64,000 bases of DNA, taken from positions 62,201,505 to 62,265,504 of the forward strand of contig CM069436.1 of the NCBI GenBank assembly GCA_035610365.1. The letters run 5' to 3'. A program made the translations under genes and the position numbers. Each line of letters opens with the position of its first letter. The stretch's first letter is position 1. This document shows, in pieces, positions 46,199 through 55,528 of this stretch. The notes below the pieces were generated by a model that was not told where the DNA came from, did not search any database, and saw only the letters and a list, made by a program, of their open reading frames with translations. The DNA is from Aquatica leii (lineage: Eukaryota > Arthropoda > Insecta > Coleoptera > Lampyridae).

Positions 46199-47239
46199 AA
46201 GTGACCTAAGTAGAAATAGTCTCCGTATATAAAGAAACAGTATCGTCACAGCTTGTTAAGCTCGACTCTGATTCGGTTACAATCGATAAGAGGCGTGTTT
46301 TTGATAAACGAGTAATGATCGGGAACCAAAGAGGGGATAGCTTATAACCATGATCACGCTTAAAGTTATTGGAAAGTTTGATGATTTCTATGCTCTTTCG
46401 GATTTTTCTATTAAAAAAAATGAAGATTTTGCAATCACCGAAACGTTATTAAAATCAATATTGTGAGTTGTGACCTGTAGTAAAATGATATTCAGCAACC
46501 GCAGACTTAGAGATATGGTTTTTCTTATACAACGATTATGTTCGAAAATGCGTATAATGACGAAACGACCGGTTTCACCAATGTAACCTAAACCACATAA
46601 ACAATGAATTTGGTATACACGGAGACTACTTCTTCTTAAGTCACTTCTATGGAGTTAAGAATCTGGCTTGGTTCACAATTTGATCACCTAACTCTGTATT
46701 GGTTCTTTGTTAGATTGTCGTTGCTTTTTTAAGTTTATTATTGTCTCTCTTGCCTTTTTAATCTTTAGAATCCAGCTTAGTTCACAAGCTGATTATCTAA
46801 CTTTTGAGAGGTTTTTAGTTAGATTTCGGTTGCTTGTTTGAGTTCAATTTCTCTCACGCCCTGATGAAGCCTTTTATAAAAATAGGCAAAACGTTGGCAA
46901 CTTCGGTTACAACAATGACACGGTTCAAACCCGGAATACGTTCTCATCTTATTATTAGCTACTAGTAAAAATGTGATTACAAAAATTGTAACACTTTTAA
47001 GAAATTTTTTTCAGTTTCTATCCAGCACTTTTTATTTAGCGATTAAAGTATACTATTAATTATATTTGAAAAATACATGGTTACCTTCTAAAAAATCAAA
47101 ATATTTTGGTACTGCTAATGTTTCATCTTACCTTAAACAAGGAGATCAGTCAAAGTTTTTACTTTTGCAACATTAAAGCACTGTGTTCAACGATCCGGCA
47201 ATCCAGCACTGATTTATCAGAAATATCTCTTTTTTTATC

Positions 47240-47880
47240 ATTTATTTATTATCTATAGTGCTGACATTTTTTGTCTAGATCTTGTAACTGTACCTTTTTC
47301 AAATGTTTTGTTTCAAAATACAAAAAAAAATAATGATTTGGATGAACCTGATGGGATGTTATGAGTGGATTTATGTCCGGCTCAATGCTAGCGAGTAGCA
47401 ACCGTAAATCCCCACGAGTATTAATTTCTAATCGGTTTATTTTTTTTGTGATGAGGCGCATAACGGCACTGAATCCACGTTTGCCAAATAGGAAGACTGA
47501 AGAGCAATCAACAGCTTTTGTACAATAACCCAGATTTTGTCGTATCTTTGTTTAATCATTGGTTTCAGCTCCTCATTCATGGATAATTCAATAAATTGCT
47601 TCTGTATTAGTATGATTTGAAGTATGTCTTCACTTCTTTGGTTAAGGTTCGAATGAAGCGGCGTTAAGTGTTGACAATAAGCAAATAAATCTTCATCTTT
47701 ATTTTACAATTTTGAAAGATTTGGAAACTGAGAACATTCTCCTATTCTCTAGTTTTGTTTGTACAGTAAAAGTTTTGCAACAAACGCGGATATTACACTT
47801 ATAGCTTTAATTAAATTTAATGTGGACGGCTTAGAAAAGTGCATAACTCCAATTTGAATGTTTTGTACTATATAATAAAC
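47240..47880 (-). pseudogene. hAT transposase relic (ZBED5/SCAND3-like)
   Basis: FGKRGFSAVMRLITKKINRL, EINTRGDLRLLLASIEPDIN, LITSHQVHPNH. This corresponds to the C-terminal E-x-G-F-S-x-L...K-x-R-N-R-L...D-L-R-L-A-L block of that hAT group (47461-47340). Upstream in another frame: FIELSMNEELKPMIKQRYDK (about 47560) and DLFAYCQHLTPLHSNLNQRS (about 47690). Frameshifts; no terminal repeats found. Confidence 0.7.
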
Positions 47881-48189
47881 AAGTATGGAATCTACAGACT
47901 ACAATTAAGCACTTTCTAAAAAAAATTCTAGATTTCGCTCATAAACAAAATTATGAAATCTACACAGCTCTTGCCTTTTAGGTAGCAATAGATAAAAATA
48001 AAATATTGACAAGTAAGTGTATATTTTTGTTTCCTATTATTGAATAATAAACTAATAAATAAATTTGTAGTATAAACATTAATTTCTTTTCTTGCTGGAT
48101 TTTTTGCACATTTCACATTAATTACTTAGATATACGTAATCTGAAGGAGTTATCCATGTTTTCTAAAACTTTTTAAGATAAAATATTGA

Positions 48190-48515
48190 AACGTTCGAGA
48201 AATTATTTGCAAATGCAAGTGCCTTCTAGAAGCTGTTATCCATCTTCTAGAAGATACACCGAAAAATAGGGAACGCTCGAGAAGGATTTCCGTATGTGTA
48301 TATATACCGACGAGACAGATCGTAGGTCAGTTATTGCTGGAATGCGAATACAGCAGTGAGTGTTAAGAAGATTATCAAGTTGAAATAAATAAGTCGTTAG
48401 CACGCGTGTGAGAATAATCGTGTACGTGATTTTTAATGTAAACAAGTGTGAAGCTATCCACAGACGTTATCTTATCTTCGTTTAAGTGTTATACAACGGT
48501 TATACATAAATTAGT
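48190..48515 (+). promoter_or_regulatory. heat-shock-type promoter with non-coding first exon (copy 2)
   Basis: Four palindromic HSE dyads: TTCGAGAA (48194), TTCTAGAA (48224), TTCTAGAA (48245) and CTCGAGAA (48276). TATATATA at 48299-48306 and a TCAGTT initiator at 48327-48332, with 30 bp between TATA and the initiator A. The transcribed stretch (about 187 nt, no ORF) ends at GTAAGTG (GT at 48516). A polypyrimidine tract and CAG at 48851-48863 provide an acceptor just before the ATG at 48868. Promoter, non-coding exon 1 and 5' intron match the layout of insect Hsp90 genes. Confidence 0.68.
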
Positions 48516-49589
48516 GTAAGTGTTTTTATTAAATATTATTAAATTTAATTAGTTCGGTTAATTTAAAAGTGTACATATTTCTAGTATAAGTAAAAATATT
48601 TTTAGTCGTTTAAATAAATTAGTTTTTAATAAATAATACGCAACAATAGTATAGGCAGCAGTTATAGTGTACATACGTAATTGCTTGTTTGCTTTTTGTA
48701 AATTCAGAACCAGTAATTCTTGTTACATATTATATTAGTGACTAAATTCAAAATTTAAGTATATTTCAAAATATTTAAATACATACTGAAATTCGTAGCA
48801 TAGCTACTTTCAACTTTCTACAAATTAAATCAGAGTATTATTAACTCAGATTATTTTTTTCAGTTAAATGAAAATTCAAAATACTGTCTGTGGTTCCAAA
48901 AGGAAACGTTGTTTTAAAGGATGTAACAAATTATCAATCTCACAACGAAAACCGGTTAGAAAACAAAAAACCTGCAGCAGAAACAGAATCAACTGATAAA
49001 AATTTACAATGAGCCAAAGAAAATGTGTTAGAGGAAATTCGGAAAACAGAAGAGCTCTTTACACAAGATGGCATAGATTATACTACAATCTGCGATGTAG
49101 ATGAAATAGAGTAACACTTTGATATTTTTTCCCAGGGCACATCGAGCAATGCGGCTAAAAGTGTCAATGGGATTGAACAATTAGAAGATAAAAATAAAAT
49201 TCCAGATACTTTAAATGAAGAACAAGTAACACACAACATTACAAAAGACAATGTATATATCAAAGTAGATGAGAGATGGATATAGTTCAGAAGAAGAGGT
49301 GACAACATATAATAACAATCGCGAAAATACCAAAAATAGTGAAGAAAGTTCAGATGAAGAAGTTCAACCCTCACGAACAAGACCCAAACCTAGACTGAGT
49401 AATCCGAAAACGTGCGAATATAATGTCAGCAAAAATAATAGAGGAAAAGGTATGAAGTACATGGGAAGAAAAAACAATAAATATGAAATTAAGAAAAATA
49501 AAAGAGAACTGAAAATTAGATGCTCGTGCAGGGAGAAGGAAACAAAAAAAGATGTGGCAAAAATTATGTATTACAAATTAACGAAATAC

Positions 49590-49766
49590 AATTAAATTAT
49601 TTATATCAGTCTTCTCCACAAAAAAAATTTTTAGTTGTAATTTGTCAATTTAATTATATTACCCGATATTACTGATGATGACATTTTATAATGTCGAAAC
49701 ATGTTTAAAATAAGTTTAAACTAATTTCTTTTTTGTGGAGAAGACTTTGAGATAAAGAATTTAATT
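49590..49766. mobile_element. 177-bp inverted-repeat element with hammerhead-like core
   Basis: The ends pair over about 32 bases (AATTAAATT-TTTAT-TCA-GTCTTCTCCAC and its complement). The centre contains CTGATGA at 49672, a GACAT/ATGTC stem and GAAAC at 49696, then GTTTAAA...TTTAAAC. It interrupts the orphan gene between MYYKLTKYN and NKLTKETKKYFYQIL. It could be a MITE or a remnant of a ribozyme-bearing retroelement. Confidence 0.65.
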
Positions 49767-50865
49767 ATATATCTAATACTTCACTTTGAGAATGGATTAC
49801 TTTAACATTATAAACAAATTAACGAAAGAAACGAAGAAATATTTTTACCAAATTTTGGAAACAGAAAAAAACCAAAAGAGCGAGGTATAAAAAAAATATG
49901 GAAATTAGTCAAAGATCAATTTTCTATGAATATTTCCTAAATATAAATGATCAACACTTAAGGGTTTACGAGACAATGTTTTACAATACCTTTAGACGTA
50001 GCTATATGAGAACCATTTCAAAATAGATAAAGGCAGACAAATCTATAGCCGTTCAAAACGTTTTCGGGCCAAATAACAGAGAGAAAAATAAGGAGAAAAA
50101 AGGTTCTAGTTCATGCAAAAAAGAAACAAAATTTACTACATTTTTTTAACAATTTTCTTAAACTAGAATCTCACTATTGCCAAAAATTGACTCAAAAATG
50201 ATATTTAGAGCCTTAATTTAAAATAAAATCAGAACTGTATGATATTTACAAAAAAAAACCGGTGTATGCAACACACCACCAAAGAAAGATGAGTATGACA
50301 TTTGTGTAAGGTACAAAACAAAAAATATTGATGAAAACGTATACACAGAATATATCGCAAAAAAAAAGGAAGCACATAAAGAAAAAGCGGAAGACAAAAT
50401 TTCAAATAATAAAGTGTTCACAATGGACCTTCGGTCGGTACTTTTATGTCCCAAATCGAATGTATTGGCTCTCTATTACCGAACCAAATTGATCGCCCAC
50501 AATTTCACTATTTTGTGGCACGAGAGTGAAGAGGAGCTTAATGCTAACTGTTTCTCTGAAATCATTTATAATTTTTTGTGCACTACAATTATTCCCCAGC
50601 TTGAAGATACACAGTTTTTTACAGTGACGGTTGCAGTGCTCAAAATCGTAACTGCACTTTGGATAATGCTTTATTGAACGTGGCTGTTCAAAAAGGAGTT
50701 TGCATAATACAGAAATATTTGGAAATGGGTCACAGCCAGATGGAGTGTGACTCTGCACTCCACCATTGAACAAAAATTAAAAAGCAGAACTATCAATATG
50801 CCAACCGATTATGTAGCATTATGTAAATCTGCTCGGAAAAATTCTAAGCCGTACGAGGTTAACTA

Positions 50866-53364
50866 GAAGTCTTTCAGGATCTCGTGAACTGTGGCGCTGT
50901 AATCGGCTTATGTCAAAATGTTGTTATCATTCGTCTTACAAACATTCGATGGTTTCATCCTAAACGAATCAAATGTCATTTGTATTTTGCTTCAGTTTCG
51001 TTCCGTTCGCTTTTCCTAACCTATCTTTGCTTTTGTCGTTTTATTTGTTATTAACAAATCTTTATTAAGACTATTTTATATCAAATCTAGCAGTATTATT
51101 GTAAGTAATCTTATTTGTATATTTAGTTTTATTTTTTTTTTCATAAATTATAGTGTATACAATGGCTACAAATAAAGTTATTCACAGTCAAGGACGTGAA
51201 ATTATTTCAACGTCTACAAGTTCATACTAAACGAAAAGGAACAAGGGCATTCATTACCTTTAAACAACCTGCAAGAAAGAGTTGCAGCTGCTACAGGAGT
51301 TGGATTAAGTACGGTGAAGAGAATTATAAAAGAAGCAGATCAAATTCCCGGAGGCAGTAAATTTTCTTGACCAAGAAAATCTATTAACAAACCAAACCCA
51401 AAATCATGCGTAGAAAAATTTGAGGAAGAAATTATTAGAAGAATCATATACACATATGCAGACATTTATCACAAAAGGCCAACGATCAAAGCTGTATTTG
51501 AAGAATTAAAAAAAGAAGAGTATATTAATTTCCAAGGTAAATTACCTTCATTTAGAAAATTAGTGCATAAAATTGGTTTTCGTTGGAAAAAAGCAGAAGA
51601 CAATCGCAAGCAGCTAACTGAAAAGTTTGAAATTGGGACCAAACGAATTGAATTTTTACGAAAGTTACAGAAGTATAAAGAAGGTAGAAACATTGTGTAC
51701 AGTGATGAAACTTACCTGCATAGCTCACATACTGCCGAAAAGTTGGAATGACGATAGTCAGAAATGCCTAAAATCACCGGTTGCCAAAGAACAACATTTG
51801 ATAATTCTACATGCTGGAGGCAAGAAAGGTTTTGTAGAAAATTCTTTGTTAATTTTTAAGTCTGGACTTAAAACTGGAGATTATCATGACGACATGAATC
51901 ACAAAAATTCTGTTTTGGTGTTAGACAATGCATCTTACCACAATGTTACAATCGAGCCAAATCCAACATTTACGTGGAAAAAAGATGCTATGCAACATTG
52001 GTTGTCAGAACGGGCTATTGCATTTGAAATGCAGGAAACTAAAATTGAGTTGTATGCTAAAATAAATATATATAAAAAATATGGGCATTGGTGAAAAATC
52101 ATGTAGCTGTACACAACACAACATTTAAATTGAATGATGTATGGAAACTGGCAAAAGATAAATTCAAGGAAGTTGGTATAACAGAATGGCAAAGTGTTTG
52201 TGCTCATGTAGATCTAGTGGAGGCTAATTACATCGAACAGGAATTAATATGTGATAACGTTCCAGAGCTTATTATAAACATAAGTGACTATGAAGATGAA
52301 ACAGATTATTTTTCTTCAGACGATGATTAATTCAGTTTATTAAAATTGTACGTTATGTGTAACACTAATTTTAGTCCTACTTATTTTAAACTGCTACATT
52401 TACATCAAAAAACATTTTGTCGCTTTTTAGAATTTATACTATTTACCTTTTAATCGAAATTAAATTGAAATTACAAAAAATTATGTTATTCATGCTTCAT
52501 TACAGTTTAACTAAGGGCCATTATTATTTCATGTGTATGTAAATATACATAAATATTTGCAATAACAAAATCAAGAAAATAATCTGTATAAAATTTCACA
52601 TACTGATAATAGTGTCTTTCAAGTATTTACATTGTGTGCGTAACAACTGAAAACAAGAATACATCAGTAGCCGTGCAATCTTAACTTAAATGTGCCTGGC
52701 CGACTCGTGTATAAAAAATCTACGAATAATTATAATAAAATGCATAATTACATGTGTTATAAGAACACGATAATACTTCATTTGCAAATACTCAAATTCT
52801 GTGTATTTATATTTCTTTTTAATACATCCAAAACAATTGCCTCTAGAGGTTAATCAAATAAATTGTTAACATTTCAATAAACTATGATAATCACATACTG
52901 AAAACATCCTTAGTAGTCTTGCTTAACTTTGTATTTTAAAAGCACCTAAAACAATTATAAGTAATAAATAACACAAAACTTTCTACATTAAGCTGTACCT
53001 TTGGAAATAAAATTACATTCTGTGTCGATGAAACCGATTTCACACATTAATGCTTTTACAGTGGTATGTTTATCGTTTAAATACTGAAAATAATTAGAAT
53101 TGGTTTAATTTAAACATTGAATGTATAAATACCTATGTGATTACTTTTAAATTGTTAGTTTCTTTGTTTGCGGTTTTATAAAATGTAAAACATTACAAAC
53201 TTTCTAACCTATGTATAGTCGGTAATTTAGATTTCTATAGTGTTTGTCTTTCAAATAGACTAATGTTTTTGAGATTCACTTAGACTTGTCAAATTTTCAA
53301 TTTTTTACTAATTAATTCCAATTTTCGACTCAAGGTCACAGTTCACGACATAGTGAAACGCCTC
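50866..53364 (+). mobile_element. IS630-Tc1-mariner element inside the orphan gene
   Basis: 28-bp terminal inverted repeats (GA(A/G)G...TTTCA...TCGTGAACTGTG, about 22 of 28 matching) flanked by TA at 50864-50865 and 53365-53366. Removing it rejoins the orphan gene at NSKPY / LYLDYTHFKDF. It encodes a transposase on the plus strand (51162-52330). The last 1 kb (52331-53364) is AT-rich and non-coding. Confidence 0.93.
51162..52330 (+). pseudogene. mariner-like transposase with two internal deletions
   Basis: N-terminus MATNKVIHSQGREII then, after a frameshift, a helix-turn-helix region ERVAAATGVGLSTVKRIIKE; RPTIKAVFEELKKEEYINFQ; YSDETYLHSSH (first catalytic Asp, about 51701), LHAGGKKGFVENSLLIFKSG, TGDYHDDMNHKNSVLVLDNA with the second Asp (about 51920), PELYA-like IELYAKINIYKK, then VKNHVAVHNTTFKLNDVWKL and CAHVDLVEANYIEQEL. 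Two gaps against the family: the stretch after DMN, and the segment holding PxLNPIE, so the third catalytic residue is gone. Confidence 0.88.
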
Positions 53365-54329
53365 TACCTGGATTATACGCATTTTAAGGATTTTTCTACA
53401 TTAAACTCGATCAAATCTATAAGACCTGGACATAAAGTTGACGATCCCACAGTAAATAATCTAAGGGCTTTGAAATATAATTTTGATGACAGAATTGAGT
53501 TTAAAGTTAAAGTTTCTAGTCTTACCAACTAGGGAACAAAAAAATCCCTAGTACCTTTATTGGGAATCACCACCAGTTCTGTAGAAAGATAAGTTAAAAA
53601 TTAAAAAAGAGGAATTCGAGCGTGTTACGTTCTTAAAAAAGTTCATTGATAAGGACTATCTATCTTTTCATTTCGGTAAATTGTTACTACCAAGAAATAT
53701 TTTTTTATGTACCTACGTACGATTAGTTAATAAAAACGATAATAATACAATGATTATTCAATTCTTTATTGTACATGATTTTTGCACAACTCTCTGTTAA
53801 ATTTTACGTCAAGTAAAATATAAATATAAACAGATGTGCATAAAATGCAAGTAATAACGGCAACGCGGTGAGCCAAACCTACCTATACAGATTTATAGAG
53901 GAACGCAATAGAGTCGATTCGTGCACCAATTAGTCTATAATATAAACCATAAAAAAGTCACCAATCTAGTTCTGGGTTATGCGTGATGTGAAGTGCATAC
54001 AACAAATGTTTCCAGTCTTGCGAAAAAAGAAGTATAACTTTGTTTTGTTATGCAGATAGCGTACTTTCCTTACGTAAGTATATTTAAATAAAATTTATAT
54101 CTTTTTTTAATTTAAATTTATTTAAGCAAAGCTATACTCTTGTTTAATTTGATTAAAAAAATTGTATATCACAGTTATCAGTACAGTAATCCCTAACATA
54201 CATTAAGAATTTCTTTTTTTATTAAAAACTTAAAAAGGGATTTAAGTTTTTCTAACACAGATGTGTTTCTAAAGAATATATTATTATTGATTCCGTAAAA
54301 GAAGCTATACATATTGGGTTTTATAATTT

Positions 54330-55330
54330 AATATAAATCACCCTAAAAGTTGTACATTACTATTACTATAAATATACAAAAGGAAAACGAATCACTGTTG
54401 GAGTCCCTACAACAAAATGGATACGGGTTCAAAAAGATTCAAAACGCATGGAAAAGAGCAATGAATCCAAAAGTCAAAGAAGGCTTATCACCTCCTACTA
54501 GCACCGCTTATTTACCATACTGTATGGGTTCGACAGACAAAATAAGCATGGTGCTAAAGAAACATAATATTAAAACTGTCTTTACGACTAAGGATAACCT
54601 GAATACCTGGTTTACATCTGCTAAAGACAAACAAGGGGCTCTAAAACATGCCGAAGTTTACAAAATTCTTTGTTCCTGTGAATCAAGTTATATAGGACCA
54701 ACGGGACGCTCTACTAAAGTTAGATTAAAAGAACATATGGCTGACTGCAAACACCGCAGAGTTACAAAATCAGCAGTGATAAGACCAAGGACACACGTTA
54801 AACTTTGACCAAACTAAAGTGTTGGCTGGAACTCCTTTCTACTTTCCCAGACTAATCCGCGAAGCTGTGGAAATAGAAAAGCATTCATGTAATATGAACC
54901 GAGAAGACGGTTTAAGACTCAATAAATGTTGGCTACCAGTATTTCACTCTCTAAAACAAAGATCAACCTTCTTGGAAAGGACACAAACAATTACTCCGAG
55001 TATTAACAAAATCAGTCGAGCGGTAACGGAAACATAAGGTCCGTTAATTACGCTAATCGCTAATGATATAAATCCCGTCACGTACACTTTTTCCTTCAGT
55101 GACATTTACCACTCTGAAGATGCAAGCTGCAATTTCTTGCAAAACATCAGTTCGTTTGGGTTCACAAACGACAATACGGCAAAGGCCAAGTTCTACTTCT
55201 TGTTTTAACTCTCAAGAAGAGACTGGGACTAAGCCCAAAAAGTCTGGGTGTTTATCTACGACGCGGCCTAAGCCGAAAGTCGCTTATAATCATAAACAAT
55301 ATAACCGCGAAAGCTAAAGATTTTATAGAT
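54330..55330 (+). mobile_element. Penelope-like element, second subfamily
   Basis: The frame 54350-54808 reads NGYGFKKIQNAWKRAMNP, LPYCMGSTDKISMVLKKHNI and YKILCSCESSYIGPTGRSTK, the GIY-YIG core with Gly-to-Cys/Ser changes around it. Then VRLKEHMADCKHRRVTKSAV, and in the next frame TPFYFPRLIREAVEIEKHSC and NREDGLRLNKCWLPVFHSL (54830-54950), typical of Penelope C-termini. CTGAAGATGCAAG...CTTGCAAAACATC at 55114-55149 is the stem-bearing terminal motif. It lies just 3' of white. Confidence 0.85.
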
Positions 55331-55398
55331 ATATACTATAACTAGTTTTAACCAAGTTTTACAATAAATTTAAAAAAAAACGTAGACAATATACACGA

Positions 55399-55404
55399 TT
55401 TATT
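55399..55404 (-). promoter_or_regulatory. poly(A) signal of white
   Basis: AATAAA on the minus strand, 23 nt after the white stop codon. Confidence 0.6.
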
Positions 55405-55426
55405 ATTTAATAAATAATCACACAAA

Positions 55427-55528
55427 TTATTCTACAGTGTACGTTTTAATTAACAAAGCAATAAACGCTAAAAGTCTAAAAAAATATATCAACAACCCCA
55501 AAGCAATTACATCAATAAATAAGCGATC
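55427..55528 (-). CDS. w: white terminal exon (TM6 and stop)
   Basis: 102 nt. [33 protein letters not shown], stop TAA at 55429-55427. It supplies the last TM helix expected in the family. Confidence 0.9.
   Translation of the reverse strand, partial: DRLFIDVIALGLLIYFFRLLAFIALLIKTYTVE

Larger units (their letters stand above)
45055..46970 (-). mobile_element. Penelope-like element (minus) interrupted by a LINE
   Basis: Ends 45060-45350 and 46630-46960 are inverted relative to each other (GTGTCATTGTTGTAACCGAAGTTGCC against its complement) and match the element at 40285-41250. Minus-strand coding at 46610-46300 reads [20 protein letters not shown] (GIY-YIG core), [20 protein letters not shown] and further tail with stops. 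A LINE fragment (45385-46198) is inserted in it with an exact duplication of element sequence. Confidence 0.85.
48868..53700 (+). pseudogene. multicopy-type insect orphan gene (SDGC...QNRN / GHSQMECDS family), interrupted twice
   Basis: The frame drifts but order is preserved: acidic N-terminus (ENVLEEIRKTEELFTQDG, 49020-49080), DGYSSEEE (49275), NRGKGMKYMGRKNNKYEIKK with a Cys-rich IRCSCR (49435-49530), ESHYC (50170), CNTPPKKDEYDICVRYKTKN (50270-50330), VFTMDLRSVLLCPK and YYRTKLIAHNFTI (50414-50510), SDGCSAQNRNCTLDNALLN (50625-50680), YLEMGHSQMECDS (50715-50755), NMPTDYVALCKSARKNSKPY (50800-50855). It resumes at 53370 with LYLDYTHFKDFSTLNSIKSI, RPGHKVDDPTVNNLRALKY and ends near 53695. I know this as a widely repeated uncharacterised insect protein family, probably transposon-encoded; function unknown. 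Two in-frame stops, several frameshifts, a 177-bp element (49590-49766) and a mariner (50866-53364) break it. Confidence 0.72.
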
